Origin: Nocardioides sp. NBC_00368
Lineage (GTDB): Bacteria; Actinomycetota; Actinomycetes; Propionibacteriales; Nocardioidaceae
DNA length: 64,000 nt
Direction of reading: 5' to 3'
Assembly (NCBI RefSeq): GCF_036090055.1
Contig: NZ_CP107970.1
Span: 374,501 to 438,500, forward strand
The notes beneath the pieces were generated by a model. The model did no database searches and was not told the DNA's origin. It saw nothing but the letters and a program-made list of their open reading frames with translations. Positions 51,415 through 58,318 of this stretch are shown piece by piece. The position numbers and the translations under genes were made by a program. Positions within the stretch are counted from its first letter, which is position 1. Each line of letters starts with the position of its first letter.

Positions 51415-52755
51415 TCAGATCCGGGTCAGGTGGATGGGGTTGCCGTCCTTGGGGAACGGCAGCGAGCTGTTGTCGAGGGGCGCGCGGTAGCCGGGGGAGA
51501 CGCTCCACCGGTAGTCGCGCAGGAGCCGGTGCAGGATGGACTTGACCTCGAGGCCGGCGAAGTAGAGGCCGATGCACTTGTGCACCCCGCCGCCGAACGG
51601 CTCCCACGCCATCCGGTGGCTCTTGTCCTCGCGCCGCTGCGGTGCGAACCGCTCCGGATCGAAGACGGTCGGGTTGGTCCAGTAGTCCTCCATCATGTGG
51701 CTGAACTGGACCCCGACCATCACCGCGGTGTCGACGGGGATGCGTACGCCGAGGAGCCGGGTCTCCTTGACCGTACGCCGGATCAGCGCCGGCACCGGGG
51801 CCCGCAGCCGCAGCGCCTCCTTCATCACCAGGTCCAGGCTGGTGAGGCTCTCGATCTCGGCCATCGTGGGGGCAGGGCCGAGGGCGAGGGACTCCTCACG
51901 GCAGCGCTGCTGCCACTGCGGATGCTGGCCCAGGTACTGCAGCATCGTCGAGGTCGTGATGGTCGAGGTGTCGTGGGCGGCCATCATCAGGAAGATCATG
52001 TGGTTGACGACGTCCTCGTCGCTGAACCGCTCGCCGTCGTCGGTCTCGATGTGGCACAGCACCGAGAAGATGTCGTCGGTCTGCTGCGCTCGTTTGGCCG
52101 GGAGATAGTGGCGCAGGAAGCCCTCCAGCACCTTCCGCCCGCGGAACGCCCGGCCCCAGCGGGTCATCGGCACATCGGCGCGTACGACGCCGGCGGCCGC
52201 CTGCACGCAGGCGATGAACGCCCGGTTGACCCGGTCCATCTCGGCCCGGCTGGTTTCGGCCGCACCGCCCATGAAGATGTCCGCGGCGATGTCAAGGGTG
52301 AGTTGCTTGAGCCGCGGATAGGACTGGAAAGCCGGGGCGTTGGCCCAGCCGCGCATGCCCTGCGCGATCGCCGGGTGCATCGCGGTGGTGTAGGCGGCGA
52401 GCCGATCCCGGGTGAAGGCCTCCTGCATGATGCGGCGATGGGCGTGGTGCTCCTCGAAGTCGAGCAGCATCAGGCCCCGGTCGAAGAACGGGCCGACGAT
52501 CTGCCCCCACGCCGGCCCGTTGGCGTACGCCTTGTCCTTGTTGCGCAGCACCGCCTCGCAGGCGTCCGGCCCGAGCACGACCACCCCGGTCTCGCCGGCC
52601 CGGAAGAACGGCGAGACCGGGCCGTACGTCTCCCACTGGTGCCGGTAGAAGCCGACCGGGTCGCGGGAGTAGTCCAGCAATCGGCCGACCCAGGGGAGGC
52701 CGCGGTCGCCGGGCACGAGTCGTGGCACCTCGCGAATCGTCTCGGCGGCTGTCAT
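51415..52755 (-). CDS. Cytochrome P450
   Basis: 446 aa. Heme loop FGGGVHKCIGLYFAG with the thiolate Cys, ExxR in KEALRLRAP, and I-helix MMAAHDTSTITT with the acid-alcohol-like pair. The proline-rich start and overall pattern recall the CYP51/CYP136/CYP26-like branch rather than camphor-type P450s, so a sterol-, terpenoid- or other lipid-like substrate is plausible. No ferredoxin or reductase is encoded beside it. First gene of the P450-ALDH-ligase-SDR operon. Confidence 0.93.
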   Translation of the reverse strand: MTAAETIREVPRLVPGDRGLPWVGRLLDYSRDPVGFYRHQWETYGPVSPFFRAGETGVVVLGPDACEAVLRNKDKAYANGPAWGQIVGPFFDRGLMLLDFEEHHAHRRIMQEAFTRDRLAAYTTAMHPAIAQGMRGWANAPAFQSYPRLKQLTLDIAADIFMGGAAETSRAEMDRVNRAFIACVQAAAGVVRADVPMTRWGRAFRGRKVLEGFLRHYLPAKRAQQTDDIFSVLCHIETDDGERFSDEDVVNHMIFLMMAAHDTSTITTSTMLQYLGQHPQWQQRCREESLALGPAPTMAEIESLTSLDLVMKEALRLRAPVPALIRRTVKETRLLGVRIPVDTAVMVGVQFSHMMEDYWTNPTVFDPERFAPQRREDKSHRMAWEPFGGGVHKCIGLYFAGLEVKSILHRLLRDYRWSVSPGYRAPLDNSSLPFPKDGNPIHLTRI

Positions 52756-52832
52756 GGTGTCTGATCCATCGTGTCCGACCTCCCGATCCGAGTCTCAGTC
52801 GAGGGTAGTCAAGTAGAACGTGTTCCCGCAGC

Positions 52833-52850
52833 ATTCCGTGGGTATGGAAT
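52833..52850. promoter_or_regulatory. Possible operator in P450/FMO divergent region
   Basis: ATTCC-N8-GGAAT inverted repeat in the 115-bp gap between the divergent P450 operon and monooxygenase gene. A TTGACT -35-like box reads toward the P450 (complement of 52807-52812). No regulator gene is adjacent. Confidence 0.3.
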
Positions 52851-52870
52851 TTATTCGGTGCGTTGTTGAT

Positions 52871-54040
52871 GTGTCTGTGGAGAGCTACGAATCAGTGGTG
52901 ATCGGTGCCGGTCAGGCCGGGCTGTCGGCGTCCTACCACCTCAGCCGGCTGGGCGTACGCCACGTCGTGCTCGACGCCGAGCGGCGCCCCGGTGGCGCCT
53001 GGCAGCACCGCTGGGACTCGCTGACCATGCATGACGTCCACGGAGTGGCCGACCTCCCCGACGGGCGGGCGCCGGGGGACTCCGGCGAGCGGGCCAACGC
53101 GGCTGTGCCGGCATGGTTCGGGACCTATGAGATTCTGCACGACCTGCCGGTGGAGCGCCCCGTCTCGGTGACGTCGGTGACCTCCGTCGGAGATCTGCTC
53201 GCGGTGCACTCTGCCGACGGGCGGACGTGGTTCACCCGCACGCTGGTCAACGCGACCGGCACCTGGACCCGGCCGTTCGTCCCGCACTACCCGGGAGCCT
53301 CGACGTTCCTGGGGGAGCAGGTGCACACCCACGACTATCCGGGTGCTGCTCACTTCGCCGGGAAGCGGGTCGCGGTGGTCGGCGGGGGAGCTTCGGCGGT
53401 GCAGTTCCTCGGCGAGCTCGCGCCGCTGACGTCGGTGCTCTGGATCACCCGGCGCGAGCCGGTCTGGCGCACGGACTTCGACGCCGATCGTGGGCGCGAG
53501 GCGGTGACGCTGGTCGCCGAGCGGGTCGAGGCCGGGCTGCCGCCGGCCAGCGTCGTCAGCGTCACCGGGCTCTCGCTGCGCCCGCAGGAGCAGGAGGCCG
53601 CACGCCTCGGGGTCTACGAGCGCCGGCTGCCGATGTTCTCGCGGATCGAGCCGTCCGGGCTGCGGTGGGAGTCGGGCGCGTTCGAGCCCGTCGACGCGAT
53701 CCTGTGGGCCACCGGGTTCCGGCCCGCGATCACCCACCTCGCGCTGCTCCACCTGCGCAGCTCTCACGGTGGGATCCCGCTGCTGCGCGAGTCAGCCGAC
53801 GTCCAGACCGCGGTCACCGCGGCGTACGACCCGCGCGTCCAGCTCGTCGGCTACGGACCCTCCGCAAGCACCATCGGGGCCAGTCGGGCCGGCCGGGCCG
53901 CCGCGCGGGCTGTTCGGCGGCAGCTGGCTGATCCTCAGGTGGCGGAGTCTCAGAAGGCGCCGAGGTCGGCGGAGAGCCAGTTCTCCGGTGACAGCCGTAC
54001 GGTCACCTCGGGCGGGAAGTTCGCCGCCTCTGCCAGGTAG
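52871..54040 (+). CDS. Flavin-containing monooxygenase-like protein
   Basis: About 389 aa. FAD-binding GAGQAGLSASYHL near the N-terminus, NADPH-binding VVGGGASAVQFLGEL in the middle, and ATGFRPAITHL late, as in FMO and YUCCA-like flavin monooxygenases. Start unclear: GTG 52871, GTG 52877 or ATG 52844. The last 30 codons overlap the convergent PPOX gene and look like antisense coding rather than conserved sequence. Divergent from the P450 operon, it may act on the same compound class. Confidence 0.82.
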   Translation: MSVESYESVVIGAGQAGLSASYHLSRLGVRHVVLDAERRPGGAWQHRWDSLTMHDVHGVADLPDGRAPGDSGERANAAVPAWFGTYEILHDLPVERPVSVTSVTSVGDLLAVHSADGRTWFTRTLVNATGTWTRPFVPHYPGASTFLGEQVHTHDYPGAAHFAGKRVAVVGGGASAVQFLGELAPLTSVLWITRREPVWRTDFDADRGREAVTLVAERVEAGLPPASVVSVTGLSLRPQEQEAARLGVYERRLPMFSRIEPSGLRWESGAFEPVDAILWATGFRPAITHLALLHLRSSHGGIPLLRESADVQTAVTAAYDPRVQLVGYGPSASTIGASRAGRAAARAVRRQLADPQVAESQKAPRSAESQFSGDSRTVTSGGKFAASAR

Positions 54041-54369
54041 GGTCCGACCGCCTCCGGCGGCAGGTACCGTCGCGCCATCGCCTCTGACTCTCCTTCGGCG
54101 GCATCGGCGATCCGCACCGGCCCCTCGACCGACACGTAGCGCACCGTCGGGTCCACCCGCTCCACCATCAGCGTGCAGCGTCCCGCGGCCTTGATCAGCC
54201 GGGTCTTCAGCGAGTCCTTCCCGGTCACGAACCACACGTCGCCGCCGGGGGTGTAGTCGTACCAGATCGGCACTGTCAGTGGCCCCTGTCTGTTCTCTCT
54301 GTTCACCGAGAGTGCTGCGATCAGGGGCTGTGTCAGGAGCTCTTGTCGGTCTGCGAGTGGGATTCCCAT
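53950..54369 (-). CDS. PPOX-class flavin/F420-binding protein
   Basis: 139 aa. Split beta-barrel of the pyridoxamine-phosphate-oxidase-like family: GPLTVPIWYDYTPGGDVWFVTGKDS, CTLMVERVDPTVRYVSVEGPV. In actinobacteria many bind F420 rather than FMN. Function unknown. ATG 54369 has TACGGT 7 nt upstream. The gene overlaps the end of the monooxygenase gene by 91 bp, tail to tail. Confidence 0.85.
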   Translation of the reverse strand: MGIPLADRQELLTQPLIAALSVNRENRQGPLTVPIWYDYTPGGDVWFVTGKDSLKTRLIKAAGRCTLMVERVDPTVRYVSVEGPVRIADAAEGESEAMARRYLPPEAVGPYLAEAANFPPEVTVRLSPENWLSADLGAF

Positions 54370-54376
54370 GCTTGTG

Positions 54377-54382
54377 ACCGTA
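54377..54382 (-). promoter_or_regulatory. -10 box of leaderless PPOX gene
   Basis: TACGGT, 7 nt before ATG 54369. Confidence 0.55.
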
Positions 54383-54421
54383 CGTCGGGGGCTGTGGGGG
54401 GTGCTCGGTGTCGACTGATTG

Positions 54422-54537
54422 TTCCGGTGGTCGAGCTTGTCGAGACCATGTTCCGGTGGTCGAGCTTGTCGAGACCATGTTCCGGTGGTCGAGCTTGTCG
54501 AGACCATGTTCCGGTGGTCGAGCTTGTCGAGACCACC
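54422..54537. repeat. Four tandem 29-bp repeats
   Basis: Unit GGTGGTCGAGCTTGTCGAGA then CCATGTTCC, four near-identical copies with no spacers; the last diverges after GACCA. Each unit has internal dyad symmetry (TGGTC...GACCA; TCGA...TCGA). Confidence 0.9.
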
Positions 54538-54594
54538 CTGCGCGTAACCGTTCTTCGTGGCCGGTATGGGCCGCCGACCCTTTCCTGAGGGTCT

Positions 54595-54683
54595 TCTCGA
54601 TCTGCTCCGGCGTCAAGGACGGGCCTGCGGCCCGCCGGCTTCGCCGGCCGCTTCGCGGTCCTGGACTCCGGACCAGATCGAGA
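54595..54683. other. Multi-arm hairpin element
   Basis: The outer stem TCTCGATCTGCTCCGG (54595-54610) pairs with 54668-54683 with one mismatch. Inside are AGGAC/GTCCT and two tight hairpins, GGGCC-TGC-GGCCC and GCCGGC-TTC-GCCGGC, giving a cloverleaf-like fold. It does not match tRNA features. It could be a structured RNA or a DNA-level element. Confidence 0.6.
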
Positions 54684-54919
54684 AAAGATTTGGCTGGCTA
54701 TCGGGGCGGCGGCCCGGGTGTGGCGCAGCGAGATTCTTGCCTGTTTGGGTCGATGTTTGAAGGGGTGGAAGGGTGGCCCTTCGGGCCACTTATCATCCAC
54801 ATGGACGATGCCGTTCGCTGACCGCGAAATAGCCTTTGACCTGGGAGAATATGTGGATATGTTGGACTGTAGAAGGTAGAATCAGACCCATCACAGCACA
54901 CCTCTGAAGGAGGATAGTG

Positions 54920-56194
54920 ATGAGTCTCGGGCGCGAGATCGACCACTGGGGTACCAACCCCGGCGATGCGATCGACGCTGCCCTGAGTGCCATCGAATCC
55001 TCCCTCCACGACCTCCTCGCGAGTGACCCTGTCTATTGGCGGACCGGGCAGAAGAAAGATCTGCTCGAACGGCTGGAGAGACTCCAGGCCCAGCAGGCGG
55101 CGTTGAAGCTGCGGGTGCTCGCATCGGCTGGTGACATCGCCGTGGAGAGCGGTGCCAAGGACGCCTCGGGGTGGATGCGGACCGAGCTGTTGGTCGACAC
55201 GGCGGTCGCCCGCTCGCAGATCAAGGTCGCCGCCAGTGTCGCGAAGTACGAGTGCGTCGCGGCCGGGCTGGCTGAGGGTGTGGTGTCCCTGGACAAGGCT
55301 CGGGTGATCACTACGGCGCTGGACAAGATCGACGCCGATCCGGTCGCCAGTGCCGAGGACCTGATCCTGGCCGAGAAGCTCCTGGTCGATTACGCCACCC
55401 GGTTGACCGCCAACGAGCTCAGGATCGTCGGCAAACGCATCCTGGCCGAGATCGACCCCGCCCGGTTCGACGACGCCGAAGCCAAGGCACTGTTGGCGGA
55501 GGAGGAGCGTGCCCAGCAGAAGACCGCGCTGCGGGTGTGGGACAACCACGACGGCACGATCGGGTTCGACGGTGTTCTGCCGGTCTCGGTCGGGATGCGG
55601 TTCAAGCGGCTCGTCGAGGCCTACGCCCAACCCCGCAAACAACAACTCCTCGACAAGCAGGCCCCGTTGCCGCCGTGGGAACGACTCATGGGACAAGGAT
55701 TCGCCCGGCTTTTGGAGACCATCGACCCTGCTGTCCTGCCTCGCCATGGTGGCGATGCGACCACCATCAACGTGGTGATCTCCCTGGAGGAGCTCCGCAA
55801 AGACCTCGGGATCGCGACCCTGGGCTACGACGAGACCAACGGCACCGCCATCAGCGCGGCCGAGGCCCGCAAGCTGGCGTGCAACGCCACCATCATCCCC
55901 TGGGTGCTGGGCAGCGACGGCGAGGTCCTCGACGCAGGTAGGGCGAGCAGGTTTTTCCAGCCGATCCAGCGCAAGGCGCTGCGGCTGCAGCAGAAGTGCT
56001 GCCAGGCCGAGGGCTGCGACATGCCGCCGGAATGGTGCGACGCCCACCACCTCAACCCGTGGGCAACCGGCGGAAAGACAGACTTGAAGGATGGGGCCTT
56101 GTTGTGCCCACACCATCACCGCCTCGCGCACAACCCGGCCTATGTCCATGAACGACTACCGGATGGAACCATCAAATTCACCCGCCGTCCCTGA
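54920..56194 (+). CDS. DUF222 / HNH endonuclease (13E12-type)
   Basis: 424 aa. N-terminal helical DUF222 (about residues 10-300), then a C-terminal HNH nuclease with zinc-type cysteines: CCQAEGCDMPPEWCDAHHL, NPWATGGKTDLKDGALLCPHHHRL. Family members are multi-copy in actinobacteria (REP13E12 in mycobacteria) and are thought to be selfish or mobile; biochemical role poorly known. ATG 54920 has AGGAGG upstream. Preceded by a repeat- and hairpin-rich region. Confidence 0.9.
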   Translation: MSLGREIDHWGTNPGDAIDAALSAIESSLHDLLASDPVYWRTGQKKDLLERLERLQAQQAALKLRVLASAGDIAVESGAKDASGWMRTELLVDTAVARSQIKVAASVAKYECVAAGLAEGVVSLDKARVITTALDKIDADPVASAEDLILAEKLLVDYATRLTANELRIVGKRILAEIDPARFDDAEAKALLAEEERAQQKTALRVWDNHDGTIGFDGVLPVSVGMRFKRLVEAYAQPRKQQLLDKQAPLPPWERLMGQGFARLLETIDPAVLPRHGGDATTINVVISLEELRKDLGIATLGYDETNGTAISAAEARKLACNATIIPWVLGSDGEVLDAGRASRFFQPIQRKALRLQQKCCQAEGCDMPPEWCDAHHLNPWATGGKTDLKDGALLCPHHHRLAHNPAYVHERLPDGTIKFTRRP

Positions 56195-56277
56195 GACGCA
56201 GCGCGGGAACAGTCTGCGCCGAAAAATGAGTATCGGCGCTCACGCCAGGCCCGACGAGGCCGTCGAGACTGGCTGAC

Positions 56278-57009
56278 GTGAAGACCTTGTGGGCCGTGCT
56301 TGCCGTCGTGGCGCTGACCCTCGTCGCAGGTGTCGGCGCGTTCTGGGTGTGGGCTGAGGGATCGCCGGCGGAAGCGCGGACGCGCACGCGCGCGGTGGCG
56401 ATCTTCAACGCGATGGAGACCTATCCCGGCAGGACTGCCTATGACCAGGCGCGGGAGGGGGAGCGGCAGGGAGACGTGGAGATCCTGGTGGCGTCCGACA
56501 GCCCCGAGGACGGCAGACGGATCGTGCTGGCGATCACGGCGCACCACGAGTGCCGGACGAACTGGGAGTGTGCCACCCGGATCTGGCCCGACTCCTCGAA
56601 CACCTACTCTGCCACCCGCTGCTTCGAGTGGTCCGAGCCGCGCGAGTGGGACACCGCCGACGAGGTCGACTGTCCGAGCGAGACGGAGATCGACACGACG
56701 ACCGCGCAGTCCGTCGACCTGCCGAAGGATGCCGAGGTCCGGCTCGAGGCGGCCCTGGGCGCGGACGACGCGGCGGCGAGCGTACGCGCCCTCACCGATC
56801 TCCCGGGGCTCGAGGTGCAGTCGGAGGGGACGCGGGTCTACGTCGCCTCCGGTGGGATCACCGGCTACTGGACCGGGCGGATGTCCACCGACTGCGTGCT
56901 CGGGTGGAAGGTCGGCGGCGAGGTCGAGGTCGTACGTCTCTCCGCAGGTCCTCATGAGGATCCGGTGAGCTGTGGCTGGGAGGACGCTCGAGCCCACGCG
57001 GAGGTGTGA
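56278..57009 (+). CDS. Hypothetical membrane-anchored extracytoplasmic protein
   Basis: 243 aa, not recognised. One N-terminal hydrophobic segment (TLWAVLAVVALTLVAGVGAFWVW) without a lipobox, so a signal anchor or signal peptide. The exported part has five cysteines, including C-x4-C in CRTNWEC plus later CFEW, DCPSE and DC, suggesting disulfides. GTG 56278. No operon partners visible. Confidence 0.65.
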   Translation: MKTLWAVLAVVALTLVAGVGAFWVWAEGSPAEARTRTRAVAIFNAMETYPGRTAYDQAREGERQGDVEILVASDSPEDGRRIVLAITAHHECRTNWECATRIWPDSSNTYSATRCFEWSEPREWDTADEVDCPSETEIDTTTAQSVDLPKDAEVRLEAALGADDAAASVRALTDLPGLEVQSEGTRVYVASGGITGYWTGRMSTDCVLGWKVGGEVEVVRLSAGPHEDPVSCGWEDARAHAEV

Positions 57010-57045
57010 CGCCCGCGGTGTTGGCCGCCCGGGCAGACTGAGGGC

Positions 57046-57741
57046 ATGCGACGGATCGGTGTGCTGGGTGGGATGAGCTGGGAGTCGACGGCGGAGTACT
57101 ACCGCCTGCTGAACGAGATCACCGCGAAGCGGCTCGGCGGGCTGCACTCGGCCGACCTGCTCGTACGCTCGGTGGACTTCGCGGAGATCGAGGAGATGCA
57201 GGTCGCCGGCGAGTGGGAGCGGGCCGGGACGCGTCTGGCCGAGGAGGCGGCGACGCTGAGCGACGCCGGGGCGGAGGTGATCGTGCTCGCCACCAACACG
57301 ATGCACAAGGTGGCCGGGGCGCTGGAGGAGACGTACGGGGATCGTTTCCTGCACCTGGGCGACACGACCGCGGCCGCGGTGCGCGCGGCGGGGGTCGGAC
57401 GGGTGGGGCTCCTCGGCACCGGCTTCACGATGTCGCAGCCGTTCTACGCCGATCGGCTCCGGAGCCACGGTCTCGAGGTCGTCGTCCCCACCGAGCCGGA
57501 CCAGGAGACCGTGCACCGGATCATCTACGAGGAGCTGTGTCTGGGGACGTTCCTGGACAGCTCCCGCCAGGCCTACCTCGAGGTCGTCGACCGGCTGGTC
57601 GCCGCCGGCTGCCAGGGCGTCATCCTCGGCTGTACCGAGATCGAGCTGCTGCTGCCGATGGAGGCGTACGCAGGTGTGCCGCTGTTCCCGACGACCCGGC
57701 TGCACTGCGAGGCGGCGGTCGAGGCGGCCCTCAGGCTCTAG
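57046..57741 (+). CDS. Aspartate/glutamate racemase family protein (YgeA-like)
   Basis: 231 aa. Cofactor-independent racemase: GVLGGMSWESTAEYYRLLNE at the N-terminus, and two active-site positions, the first a Thr (VLATNTMHKV) and the second a Cys (ILGCTEIELL). Thr/Cys instead of Cys/Cys matches E. coli L-Asp/Glu-specific racemase, so broad or L-specific activity is likely. It overlaps the GNAT gene by 11 bp at the 3' end. Confidence 0.88.
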   Translation: MRRIGVLGGMSWESTAEYYRLLNEITAKRLGGLHSADLLVRSVDFAEIEEMQVAGEWERAGTRLAEEAATLSDAGAEVIVLATNTMHKVAGALEETYGDRFLHLGDTTAAAVRAAGVGRVGLLGTGFTMSQPFYADRLRSHGLEVVVPTEPDQETVHRIIYEELCLGTFLDSSRQAYLEVVDRLVAAGCQGVILGCTEIELLLPMEAYAGVPLFPTTRLHCEAAVEAALRL

Positions 57742-58318
57742 CGGCCCACTCCTCGGCCAGGATCGCGTAGGAGAGCCCGTCGAGCCAGCCGCGGGTGCGG
57801 TGCAGGGAGTCCTTGACCGTGTGGGACTCGCGGCGCATCCCGAGGCGCTCCATGAGCCGCCAAGAGGCCTCGTTGTCGGCGAAGCACTCGGCGACGACGC
57901 GCCGCAGTGCGAGAGGGCCGAAGCAGACGTCCAGCACGGCGCGTACGGCCTCGGTCGCGTAGCCGTTGCCCTGGTGGGCGGGGTCGATCGTCCAGCCGAG
58001 CTCGGCCTGGGTGCCGTCGGCCTGGTTGCGCACCTCGGTCTGCGACCACGGGTCGGTGATCCGCAGCATGAGGTCGCCGACGATGACGCCCTCGCGCTCG
58101 ATCACCAGGGCGGGTCCGATGACGTCGGGGCGCTCGAAGATCCTGCGGTAGGCGTCGATGTCCGGGAACGCGCTCGTCACCCACTCCGCCACCTCGGGGA
58201 GACCCCGGAAGGCCCAGGTCGGCTCGATGTCGGCCGGCGTCATCCGCCGGATCACGAGTCGTTCGGTGCGCAGCGGCCACTCGGCCTTCACCAACGGATC
58301 GGGGCGGGTCTCGATCAT
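57731..58318 (-). CDS. GNAT-family acetyltransferase (RimJ/RimL type)
   Basis: 195 aa. Starts LRTERLVIRRMTPADIEPTWAF and has the acetyl-CoA loop LGWTIDPAHQGNGYATEAVRAVL with Q-x-x-G-x-G/A; ends SYAILAEEW. Target unknown (protein N-termini, antibiotics or small amines are options). ATG 58318 overlaps the helD stop by 4 nt, so it is co-translated with helD. Confidence 0.88.
   Translation of the reverse strand: MIETRPDPLVKAEWPLRTERLVIRRMTPADIEPTWAFRGLPEVAEWVTSAFPDIDAYRRIFERPDVIGPALVIEREGVIVGDLMLRITDPWSQTEVRNQADGTQAELGWTIDPAHQGNGYATEAVRAVLDVCFGPLALRRVVAECFADNEASWRLMERLGMRRESHTVKDSLHRTRGWLDGLSYAILAEEWAARA

Larger units (their letters stand above)
54370..54919. other. 550-bp non-coding region with repeats and hairpins
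   Basis: No credible gene. It holds the PPOX promoter, four tandem 29-bp repeats (about 54422-54537), a multi-arm hairpin (54595-54683), a 7-bp GTGGCCC/GGGCCAC stem-loop (54773-54789) and an A/T-richer stretch (about 54820-54915) probably carrying the HNH gene promoter. Confidence 0.75.

Noticed and set aside
54422..54537. CRISPR array
   Set aside because: Units are 29 bp but contiguous with no spacers, only four copies, and no cas genes are nearby.
54595..54683. tRNA gene
   Set aside because: The cloverleaf-like fold lacks an acceptor CCA, a T-arm consensus and a recognisable anticodon loop.
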